Shown one piece after another: positions 6,855-13,813 of a stretch of DNA of 13,813 nucleotides. Each line of letters begins with the position of its first letter. Position 1 is the first letter of the stretch. The translations under genes and the position numbers were made by a program. The stretch comes from Bacteroidetes bacterium UBA2234 (lineage in GTDB: Bacteria > Bacteroidota > Bacteroidia > NS11-12g > UBA955): contig DDYM01000006.1 of assembly GCA_002347985.1 (NCBI GenBank), positions 3,921 through 17,733 on the forward strand, written 5' to 3'. The notes under the pieces are model-generated. The model made no database searches, was not told the origin of the DNA, and saw only the letters and a program-made list of their open reading frames with translations.

Positions 6855-7781
6855 ATGAATCATTCGGCAAATTTTTTACCCCGATTTTGGCAATATTTAA
6901 AAGAGCGATTTCCACTGCATTCGCATGGTATTTTAATCGCCGCATTCAGTTTTAGTGCTATTGGCTACTCTCGATTTAGCAGAGAACTGCCAGGTTTTAT
7001 CGAATGGGACAAATTTCTGGTCTGCATCTTTAATACCATTACATTGTTTTTGTTGTTGAGAATATTCGACGAGCATAAAGACGCCGAAGACGACGCACAA
7101 TTCAGGCAGGAATTGCCTGTACCGAGGGGCTTGATTCGTTTGTCTGAATTGAGAAATGTGGGCATTGCTGTTTTTGCGCTTCAGTGTATAATCACCTGGT
7201 TCACTTTCCCACACATGTTGCCAATTTACTTGGGTGTGATTGCCTATTTACTCTTGATGGGCAAAGAATTTTTTGTAAAAGACTGGTTAAAAAAGCATCA
7301 ATTTTGGTATGTCACTTCCCACATGTTAATCATTCCTTTCGTGGATGTTTATGCCAGTGGCTACGATTGGTATTTGGATGGTGCTGCGGCACCGTTTTCA
7401 TTGATTTTCTTCTTTGGTGTTTCCTTCATGAACGGCATTGTGCTTGAAGTAGGGAGAAAAATCAGGGCGCCGCACGACGAAAAAGAGGGGGTTCAAACCT
7501 ACTCAGCGATGCTTGGATTGAAGCAATCTATCCTGCTTTGGATTGCCGTATTGGTCGGTACTTTGGTGTTTGCCTTTGGCGCTGCCTATTACGCCCATTT
7601 TCCATTTTCGGTGTATTTGGCCCTGTCGATATATTTCGTTTGTACGATCGTTGCCGCCTTTTCTCATCTAAAACACCAAACATCGAAATCGGCAAAACGC
7701 ATTGAACATGCCAGCGGAATTTGGGCTGTCTTGATGTATCTCACATTGGGTGGATTTTTGAAACTGATTGAATGGCTATAA
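6855..7781 (+). CDS. UbiA-superfamily membrane prenyltransferase
   Basis: This 308-residue, very hydrophobic protein has about eight to nine predicted membrane helices, as expected for UbiA enzymes, which move a prenyl group from a prenyl diphosphate to an acceptor inside the membrane. The first acidic motif is RIFDEHKDAEDD (69-80), with the typical following PVPRGLI (88-94). The second conserved block is EVGRKIRAPHDEKEGVQTYS (198-217), matching the second Asp/Glu-rich loop. The first motif lacks the usual leading Asn of NxxxDxxxD (Asp72 is at that position), so this is a divergent subgroup, and neither prenyl donor nor acceptor can be named. It is the first gene of the operon, and its stop overlaps the next start by 10 bases. 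Classic quinone, heme-A or chlorophyll roles are not supported by the neighbours. Confidence 0.82.
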   Translation: MNHSANFLPRFWQYLKERFPLHSHGILIAAFSFSAIGYSRFSRELPGFIEWDKFLVCIFNTITLFLLLRIFDEHKDAEDDAQFRQELPVPRGLIRLSELRNVGIAVFALQCIITWFTFPHMLPIYLGVIAYLLLMGKEFFVKDWLKKHQFWYVTSHMLIIPFVDVYASGYDWYLDGAAAPFSLIFFFGVSFMNGIVLEVGRKIRAPHDEKEGVQTYSAMLGLKQSILLWIAVLVGTLVFAFGAAYYAHFPFSVYLALSIYFVCTIVAAFSHLKHQTSKSAKRIEHASGIWAVLMYLTLGGFLKLIEWL

Positions 7782-10318
7782 AATCGATGTGGATTTCAAC
7801 AGAATCCGACCCAACAATTCAAAGCGATGCGCTGCACTGCGGAGGCAAAGGCAAAAATCTGTTTTTCATACTTCAACAGGGATTGCGCGTGCCGCCGTTT
7901 GTTGTGTTAAATCCCAATGGCAACTCTCCTAAAAACATCGACCAAGTCACCCTTGAGTGGTTAAAAGAGTCGCTCAATTTTCCGGAATTTGTTGCGGTAC
8001 GATCCTCTGCGGTGGAAGAAGACGGGGCGAACTTCAGTTTTGCGGGGCAATTCACCTCTGAACTGTTTGTGCCATGGGGCGATATCGATAAGGCCATAAA
8101 AAAAGTGTGGGATTCAAAATCAAACAGTCAAATAGCGACGTATTGCGCCGAACATAAAATCCCAGAGCCCAACAACTTGGCCATAATCATCCAAGCCATG
8201 GTAGAATCGGAAGTATCGGGAGTGGCCTTTGGCATCAACCCACTTACAGGGAACCGAAACGAAGTGGTCATCTCTTCCCTATTCGGCCTCGGCGAAGGAT
8301 TGGTTGGCGGCGAATTAAATGCGGACACATACTTGGTAGGCGATGGAATTACGACCCAAAAAATCGCACAAAAATCAGAATCATTTGTCTTCAACACCCT
8401 TGGCGCTGGAACCCAACGCATACCATTACCAAGCATCCAACAATCGCAAAGTAGTTTGAACGAACAGCAAATCGCGGAGGTTGCGAAAGTTGTTCAAGAC
8501 CTTGGAAAAACACTTGGAAAAGCACAGGATATAGAGTTCGCCTATAACGGCGGTCAGTTGTTTGTGCTTCAAACCAGACCCATCACGGGCCTTTATCGAT
8601 TGGCGAATCCCATGGGCGAAAGAATTTTGTGGGACAATAGCAATATCATCGAATCTTACCCTGGGGTTACAACGCCGTTGACCTTTGGATTTATCATCCA
8701 AATGTATGAGTCCGTTTATGTTCAACTTTGTCGTTTATTGGGTGTCTCCGAAACAGACCTAACCAACAACAAAGAATTGTTTGCCAACATGTTAGGCCTA
8801 CTCAATGGCAGAGTTTACTACAACCTACTCTCCTGGTATAAAGCCCTCGCTTTGCTGCCCGGTTACCATTTGAATGCAGAATTCATGGAAAAAATGATGG
8901 GAGTAAAGGAGAGATTTGAACTGAAAGGACTCAAAAAACGAACGCATTGGCAGGAGCGATGGAGAGTTTTGATCATGATTAGGTCGATGATCACCAATCT
9001 TCGCGGGCTACCAAAAATGCGAACCACCTTTCAAAAAGAATTTGAGGAGGTTATGTTGAAGTACAATCGAATCGACCTCAATTTGCAGCGGGCTGAGGAG
9101 TTGATGGTTTTGTACCAGGAATTTGAACAAACACTGTTAAAGAAATGGAAAGCACCGTTGGTGAACGATTTTTTTGCGATGATTTATTTTGGAATCACAC
9201 AAAAAATGGCAGTAAAATATGGGCTTCCCGAAGGAATACACAACGATTTACTTTGTGGCGCCAGCGACATCATTTCTACGGAACCCATTCATCGTATCAA
9301 AAGAATCAGCACGATGATTTGCAATCATGCGGAGGCCAAAGAACTGTTTGAGAACAAAAAAGCCGATGAGATTCTCAAATCGCTTCCTCAATTTGCTGAA
9401 ATACACGCAGAAATCAAGGGTTACATTGATAAATTTGGCGACCGCTGTGTGGGTGAATTAAAACTCGAAACCATCACCTATAAGCAAGACAACGAAGCCT
9501 TCATTCAGATCATTCAATCCTATGTAAGACAGGGCATTCAGGAAACACAAGGGCCAAGAATTGACATCCAAATGAGAGAGTCTGCAGAATCAAAAGTTCG
9601 AGAACATCTCAAAGGCAAACCGATCAAACGATGGCTCTTTCATTATTTCTTGAAGCATACTCGAATCATGGTTAGTGCCAGAGAAAACCTTCGATTTGAA
9701 AGAACTCGCGGCTTTGGAAAGGTGAGAGAAATTTTTGTTGCGATGGGAAAAATATTTTATGCCGAAGGACTTATCGACGATCCTCGTGACATTTTTTATC
9801 TCAAGCACACCGAAATTTTTGATTACATCAAAGGAACTTCAGTAACCCCTGAACTTTCAGAATTGATTGCATTTAGGAAGCAGAAATACGCGAACTATGT
9901 GGAAATGGCAACCAACGAGCGCATTGAGACATTTGGCATGGTATACCATGGCAACAACTTTGCCCAGCAAAAATCCAATGACATATTAGAGGGCGATTTG
10001 ATGGGATTGGGCTGCTGTCCGGGCAGGGTCCGAGCTAAGGTGCAAGTGATCCATAATCCAAAAGAGGTGGAAGACCTCAATGGCGATATTTTGGTTACAT
10101 CGAGTACAGATCCAGGCTGGGTAACCTTGTTCCCCACAGCATCGGCCATTTTGGTGGAGAGAGGGTCTCTACTCTCCCATAGCGCTATCGTATCAAGAGA
10201 ATTGGGGAAACCATGCATCGTTGGAATAACAGACCTTCTCAAAAGATTAAAAACGGGCGATTGGGTTGAAATGGATGGAAGTACGGGCGTTGTTAAAATT
10301 ATCGCATCTGAAGAATGA
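7772..10318 (+). CDS. PEP-synthase-like dikinase with rifampin phosphotransferase layout
   Basis: This 848-residue protein has three parts. Residues 1 to about 310 are the PPDK/PEP-synthase ATP-grasp domain: GGKGKNL (24-30), VAVRSSAVEEDG with Arg77, and DIEFA..LQTRPIT with Arg269. Residues ~310-740 are a helical middle domain that includes FGDRCVGELKLE. The end is a swivelling phospho-His domain, GSLLSHSAIVSRELGKP, with catalytic His803. The protein ends just after this domain, so the PEP/pyruvate TIM barrel of true PEP synthase is missing. That order and length match rifampin phosphotransferase, which splits ATP to AMP, phosphate and a phosphorylated acceptor. The acceptor here is unknown; the setting suggests a pathway intermediate, not rifampin. 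The ATG at 7772 overlaps the upstream stop. A second ATG at 7787, five bases after that stop, would remove only five residues and is equally possible. Confidence 0.85.
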   Translation: MAIKSMWISTESDPTIQSDALHCGGKGKNLFFILQQGLRVPPFVVLNPNGNSPKNIDQVTLEWLKESLNFPEFVAVRSSAVEEDGANFSFAGQFTSELFVPWGDIDKAIKKVWDSKSNSQIATYCAEHKIPEPNNLAIIIQAMVESEVSGVAFGINPLTGNRNEVVISSLFGLGEGLVGGELNADTYLVGDGITTQKIAQKSESFVFNTLGAGTQRIPLPSIQQSQSSLNEQQIAEVAKVVQDLGKTLGKAQDIEFAYNGGQLFVLQTRPITGLYRLANPMGERILWDNSNIIESYPGVTTPLTFGFIIQMYESVYVQLCRLLGVSETDLTNNKELFANMLGLLNGRVYYNLLSWYKALALLPGYHLNAEFMEKMMGVKERFELKGLKKRTHWQERWRVLIMIRSMITNLRGLPKMRTTFQKEFEEVMLKYNRIDLNLQRAEELMVLYQEFEQTLLKKWKAPLVNDFFAMIYFGITQKMAVKYGLPEGIHNDLLCGASDIISTEPIHRIKRISTMICNHAEAKELFENKKADEILKSLPQFAEIHAEIKGYIDKFGDRCVGELKLETITYKQDNEAFIQIIQSYVRQGIQETQGPRIDIQMRESAESKVREHLKGKPIKRWLFHYFLKHTRIMVSARENLRFERTRGFGKVREIFVAMGKIFYAEGLIDDPRDIFYLKHTEIFDYIKGTSVTPELSELIAFRKQKYANYVEMATNERIETFGMVYHGNNFAQQKSNDILEGDLMGLGCCPGRVRAKVQVIHNPKEVEDLNGDILVTSSTDPGWVTLFPTASAILVERGSLLSHSAIVSRELGKPCIVGITDLLKRLKTGDWVEMDGSTGVVKIIASEE

Positions 10319-11406
10319 AACAGCGCATTAAAGACAAAGCCCAGTTCGATTTTATTCGATATGCCAATGTTTGGGAAGACGCAGCGGTTTTGATGGCGGG
10401 TTTGGACCCCCAACCTGGGTGTCGTTTGTTGAGCATTGCATCGGCTGGCGACAACACATTCAGCCTTCTCACCGCAAATCCAGAATTGGTGGTTGCGGTA
10501 GATATCAACCCGGTTCAGCTTTATCTCACCGAATTCAAAAAATGTGCGATACAATCCTTTGATTATCAAGAAACATTAAGATTCTTGGGGTTTAAACCAT
10601 CCATGGATCGATGGGAAATGTATCAAACGTTTCGGAGTGAACTTTCCGAAAATGCACAATTGTACTTCGACTTCCACAAAACAGAATGGGTGGAATCGGG
10701 AATCATACATGTGGGAAAATTTGAAAAGTACTTTCAACTTTTTTCAAAGCGAATTTTACCTCTGATTCACAGCAAAAAAACCATTCAAAAACTGCTTGAG
10801 CCCAAATCCGCCGCGGCGCAGGCTGAATTCTTTCAAAACCATTGGAATACTTGGCGTTGGAGAGCACTTTTCAAAGTATTTTTCAGCAGCACAGTGATGG
10901 GAAAACTCGGCAGAGACCCTGCCTTTTTTGAAGAAGTGAAGATTCATGTCGCCTCCTACCTACTCAACCGATCCGCAGAACATCTCAGCGACGTTGGAGC
11001 ACAAAAAAATCCATTTTTGACCTATATTCTTACAGGGGGTTTTCAATCAACACTTCCACATTATCTGCAAGAAAACCATTTCAATACCATCAAAAACCAA
11101 TTGCATAAAATCCAACTTTTCGAAGGATATGCCGAAGACGCAATCAACCAATACGGGCCTTTCGACGGAATGAATTTGAGCAACATCTTTGAATACATGG
11201 ATTCTGATTTGTTTGTTACAACTGCCAAAACCATAACTGCAGGGATGAAATCAAAAGGACGAATTGCTTACTGGAATCTCATGGTCCCCAGACAGATTGG
11301 CAAAATCTGCGATTCTGTTTCGGAGCAATCTGATTTGATGAAGCAACTGAGTAGAATCGACAATGGATTTTTTTACAACAAGGTAGTGGTTGACGAGACA
11401 ATTTAA
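10315..11406 (+). CDS. DUF3419/BtaA-like 3-amino-3-carboxypropyl transferase
   Basis: This 363-residue protein belongs to the DUF3419 family, whose best-known member BtaA transfers the 3-amino-3-carboxypropyl group of S-adenosylmethionine to diacylglycerol in betaine-lipid synthesis. It shows the NVWED start, an SAM-binding loop LLSIASAGDNTF (38-49), VVAVDINPVQLYL (59-71) as the acidic second strand, GKFEKYFQLFSKRILPLIH in the middle, and NPFLTYILTGGF and LPHYL further on. It is somewhat shorter than Rhodobacter BtaA (about 414 residues). No BtaB-type N-methyltransferase is visible in the window, so a betaine lipid is not shown; the product could be a homoserine-ether lipid or something else. 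Its ATG overlaps the upstream stop (ATGA at 10315-10318), a sign of translational coupling. Confidence 0.85.
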   Translation: MKQRIKDKAQFDFIRYANVWEDAAVLMAGLDPQPGCRLLSIASAGDNTFSLLTANPELVVAVDINPVQLYLTEFKKCAIQSFDYQETLRFLGFKPSMDRWEMYQTFRSELSENAQLYFDFHKTEWVESGIIHVGKFEKYFQLFSKRILPLIHSKKTIQKLLEPKSAAAQAEFFQNHWNTWRWRALFKVFFSSTVMGKLGRDPAFFEEVKIHVASYLLNRSAEHLSDVGAQKNPFLTYILTGGFQSTLPHYLQENHFNTIKNQLHKIQLFEGYAEDAINQYGPFDGMNLSNIFEYMDSDLFVTTAKTITAGMKSKGRIAYWNLMVPRQIGKICDSVSEQSDLMKQLSRIDNGFFYNKVVVDETI

Positions 11407-11418
11407 GCCCGAAGACGA

Positions 11419-12453
11419 ATGCAAGCACCTATCATTCATTCCGTTCACTTCAGCGACCCATTATTTCAGCGTTCCATCGCATTTGCGAGTGACTTATACC
11501 CAGCAAACGGAAGCTATCACTCCGATATTGCACATCACTATTTTATCAATGCTTGGGTAATTTCTGAAGAGGAGACGATTTTGGGGCGCGTTGTTGCCTA
11601 TGAAAATCCAAATCTCATTCATGATGAATCAGCAAAGGAAAATCAGAAAGTGCTCTTGATTGGAAATTACGAATGCGTGAATCGACCGGAGATTGCCCAG
11701 CAACTGATTCAGGCGATAATTGATTTTGCAGCGGTGCGTGAATATACCAAAATAATCGGCCCGATATCGGGAAGTACCTGGGACAATTATCGATTTAAAA
11801 CCCGTTCGTCTAGGCCATTTCTTGGAGAGGCAATCAACCAAGATTATTATGCAAACCAATGGAAATCAAATGGGTTCAGGGATATCGCCACCTATTATTC
11901 AGCGATGGACGGTCGTTTGGAATTCCACAACGATTCCATCGTTCAAAGGGAGAAGGAATTAACAAAACAGGGAACAACCATTAGACCGATTGATATCAAT
12001 TTATTTGAAAGCGAGTTACAAAAAATTCACCGATTCAATCAAAGCGCATTTTCTCAAAATGAATTTTTCACTCCCATTTCGGAGGAGGATTTCATTGCAA
12101 AATATCAAAGAATAAAATCACTCATAGACCCATATTGGGTGGAGATGGTTGAAGATGTGGATCATCACCTGGTGGGTTATATTTTTGCCTATGAAGACCG
12201 ATTGGATCCATCAAGCGAAACAGTTGTTTTAAAAACCGTAGCCAGATCAAGCAAAAGGGAATATCGCGGACTTGGATTGGTATTGGCGCGAAGACTCAAT
12301 GAGAAGGCCATAAAGCGAGGCAAAAAACAGATTGTCCATGCTTATATGCATCAAAAGAACGCGTCGCTTCACTGCTCTGAAACGATGCATGGAACTTCGT
12401 TTGCCGAATATCAGTTATTTGAACTTTCATTGTCACCAATCAATCCGCAATGA
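11419..12453 (+). CDS. GNAT-type N-acyltransferase, probably two-domain
   Basis: The C-terminal half has the GNAT acyl-CoA-binding pattern: VVLKTVARSSKREYRGLGLVLARR with the R/QxxGxG/A loop at about Arg283-Gly286, preceded by the GYIFAYED strand, and LNEKAIKRGKKQIVHAYMHQKNA following. The N-terminal half (HHYFINAWVISEEETILGRVVAYE, then GPISGSTWDNYRFKT) also reads like a GNAT fold without a clear acyl-CoA loop, so the 344-residue protein may be a tandem GNAT with one active site. GNAT enzymes move acetyl or longer acyl groups from CoA or ACP, usually to an amine. In this operon a substrate carrying the amino group added by the BtaA-like enzyme is attractive, but that is inference. It follows the BtaA-like gene by 12 bases and its stop overlaps the next start (ATGA). 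Confidence 0.8.
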   Translation: MQAPIIHSVHFSDPLFQRSIAFASDLYPANGSYHSDIAHHYFINAWVISEEETILGRVVAYENPNLIHDESAKENQKVLLIGNYECVNRPEIAQQLIQAIIDFAAVREYTKIIGPISGSTWDNYRFKTRSSRPFLGEAINQDYYANQWKSNGFRDIATYYSAMDGRLEFHNDSIVQREKELTKQGTTIRPIDINLFESELQKIHRFNQSAFSQNEFFTPISEEDFIAKYQRIKSLIDPYWVEMVEDVDHHLVGYIFAYEDRLDPSSETVVLKTVARSSKREYRGLGLVLARRLNEKAIKRGKKQIVHAYMHQKNASLHCSETMHGTSFAEYQLFELSLSPINPQ

Positions 12454-13813
12454 TGGAATCCAATAACATTGTAAGACATTTCCATGCTGCTGTTGAACGG
12501 GTGCCGCATCGCATCGCAATTGCGGACAATAAAGCTGAAATCACTTTTCAAGAATTAGAAAAAAGGGTTTTTGAACAGGTAGAAACAAATCGGCAACAGG
12601 GACTGAAGGCCGGCGATCGCGTTTTGGTTTTTGTTCCCATGAGTATTGAATTATACATCCACGTTTTGGCCATATTCCACATGGGTTGCACTGCGGTTTT
12701 TTTGGATGAATGGTCGAACATCAAGCGATTAAAACACGCATGCGAAATTGCTCGGTGCGATGCATTTATTGGCGTGAAAATTGCCAAATTCATGGGTTAT
12801 TTCGTGGGTCCCATTCGTAAAATACCGATTTGGTTGTCCAACCATCGAGCGAAGAAACGCAACGAGCAAAACCCCAAAATCGGCTTTATATCGCCCTGTG
12901 CAATTGATGTGAATTCTGAAACCGCGCTCATCACTTTTACCACGGGAAGCACACAAGTACCAAAAGCCGCCAAGCGAACCCATGCTTTTCTGGATGCCCA
13001 ATTTGATGCCTTGCAGAAAACCCTAAAAACAAGTGGGCAGGTGGTTGATATGCCAGTGCTTCCGATTGTATTATTGACCAATTTAGGAGAAGGCGTTACA
13101 AGTGTTATCGCCGATTGGAAATCGAGCAAGCCAGACCAATTAGATCCCCAAAAAATCGTAGCACAATGGAACAAATACGGGGTTAACAGAATCATCTCCT
13201 CCCCTTATTTCATGGATCAAATGGCAAATTTCTGTGCAGACAAATCCACTTACGGAAATCAAATCAAAGAGATTTTTGCCGGGGGAGCTCCAGTTTTTCC
13301 GGAATCAGCAAAATCATGGCTTCACGCTTTCCCTCTGTCAAAAACAACGATAGTTTACGGCAGTACCGAAGCCGAACCCATTTCTGAAATCGATGGGGCA
13401 TCGCTTTCAACCCAAAACCCGAGTCATGAGATGGGCTTATGTGTTGGCAAGGTTGTTCCAGAAGCCGAAGTTGCCATCGTACCGATCACAGAGGAGCCCA
13501 TTCATTTGAGGAATGACACGGAGCTCCGAGAATTGAGCTTGCCTAAGGGGGAGGTTGGAGAAATTATTGTAAGAGGAAATCACGTTTTGCGGGAGTATTT
13601 CAACAATCCTGAGGCATTACGATTAAACAAAATTTTCTACGAAGGGGTATGTTGGCATCGCACGGGCGACTCCGGTTTTATTGGGACTGATGGGCAACTT
13701 TATCTTACCGGCAGAGCTTCGTTGGTTTTTCATCATCAAGGCAATTGGATTTATCCATTTATCCAAGAATACATCATTCAACAGATTCCGGGGGTGAAAA
13801 TTGGAACACTCAT
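12450..13813 (+). CDS. OleC-like acyl-adenylating enzyme (AMP-binding family), 3' end outside the window
   Basis: I translated this frame by hand: it is open from the ATG at 12450 to the window end (454 codons). It is an ANL-superfamily adenylating enzyme, which activates a carboxylic acid as acyl-AMP. Motifs are TTGSTQVPKAAKRTH (164-178, P-loop), YGSTEAEP (303-310), GEIIVRG, and WHRTGDSGF with Asp407. The STEAEP and WHRTGD blocks resemble OleC (beta-lactone synthetase) and its relatives more than standard acyl-CoA ligases, but the resemblance does not fix the reaction. The P-loop is odd: Gln169 replaces the usual Gly of TSGTTG, and Ala173 replaces the Gly after PK. The lid domain with the catalytic Lys lies outside the window. 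The start overlaps the GNAT stop by 4 bases (ATGA); a second ATG follows at once at 12453. Confidence 0.85.
   Translation, partial: MMESNNIVRHFHAAVERVPHRIAIADNKAEITFQELEKRVFEQVETNRQQGLKAGDRVLVFVPMSIELYIHVLAIFHMGCTAVFLDEWSNIKRLKHACEIARCDAFIGVKIAKFMGYFVGPIRKIPIWLSNHRAKKRNEQNPKIGFISPCAIDVNSETALITFTTGSTQVPKAAKRTHAFLDAQFDALQKTLKTSGQVVDMPVLPIVLLTNLGEGVTSVIADWKSSKPDQLDPQKIVAQWNKYGVNRIISSPYFMDQMANFCADKSTYGNQIKEIFAGGAPVFPESAKSWLHAFPLSKTTIVYGSTEAEPISEIDGASLSTQNPSHEMGLCVGKVVPEAEVAIVPITEEPIHLRNDTELRELSLPKGEVGEIIVRGNHVLREYFNNPEALRLNKIFYEGVCWHRTGDSGFIGTDGQLYLTGRASLVFHHQGNWIYPFIQEYIIQQIPGVKIGTL

Noticed and set aside
7772..10318. Naming the dikinase gene ppsA (PEP synthase) or rph (rifampin resistance)
   Set aside because: The PEP/pyruvate barrel is absent, which excludes ppsA, and the operon setting gives no support for drug inactivation.
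9895..10569. 224-residue minus-strand open frame opposite the dikinase/BtaA-like junction
   Set aside because: It lies antisense to two strongly supported genes and its translation shows no family motif or hydrophobic pattern; a shadow frame.
12797..13195. 132-residue minus-strand open frame near the right end
   Set aside because: It lies antisense to the adenylating-enzyme gene, whose frame is continuous with clear motifs.

Overview
The window looks like chromosome of a member of the Bacteroidota. Coding is dense and moderately AT-rich, starts have no obvious Shine-Dalgarno sequence, several starts are preceded by TAnnTTTG-like promoter boxes, and the protein set fits (a 940-residue double-length secreted M16 peptidase, a SOUL-family protein). 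I saw no rRNA, tRNA, CRISPR array, insertion sequence or phage gene, and no gene-free stretch longer than about 115 bases.

Left part (1-6789): the 3' part of a CbbX/CfxQ-type AAA+ ATPase gene with an unrecognised N-terminal region runs into a convergent M16 zinc peptidase gene, with only 4 bases between the stops. The peptidase is divergent from a gene for an exported protein of unknown function. Next comes a membrane-anchored SOUL/HBP-family protein that contains no histidine at all.

Right part (6855-13813, continuing past the window): five genes on the + strand, spaced as one operon (overlaps of 10, 4 and 4 bases and one 12-base gap). In order they encode a UbiA-superfamily membrane prenyltransferase, a three-domain dikinase/phosphotransferase with the layout of rifampin phosphotransferase, a DUF3419/BtaA-like 3-amino-3-carboxypropyl transferase, a GNAT-type acyltransferase, and an OleC-like acyl-adenylating enzyme cut by the window end. 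I do not recognise this combination as a described pathway. The enzyme classes (prenyl transfer, ATP-driven phosphoryl transfer, transfer of the SAM amino-acid side chain, acyl transfer, acyl adenylation) suggest synthesis of an unusual membrane lipid or lipid-like metabolite. That function is inference.

The intergenic regions carry a recurring short element, TTGCGAwwwTCCGT (fuller dyad form TTRCGRAATTYCGYAA). Two copies lie 32 bases apart between the divergent M16 and exported-protein genes, one precedes the five-gene operon, and a weaker copy precedes the SOUL gene. Before both the M16 gene and the operon it sits exactly 23 bases upstream of a TAnnTTTG-like box, which itself lies 4-5 bases before the ATG. 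This suggests a shared regulator and possibly leaderless mRNAs.
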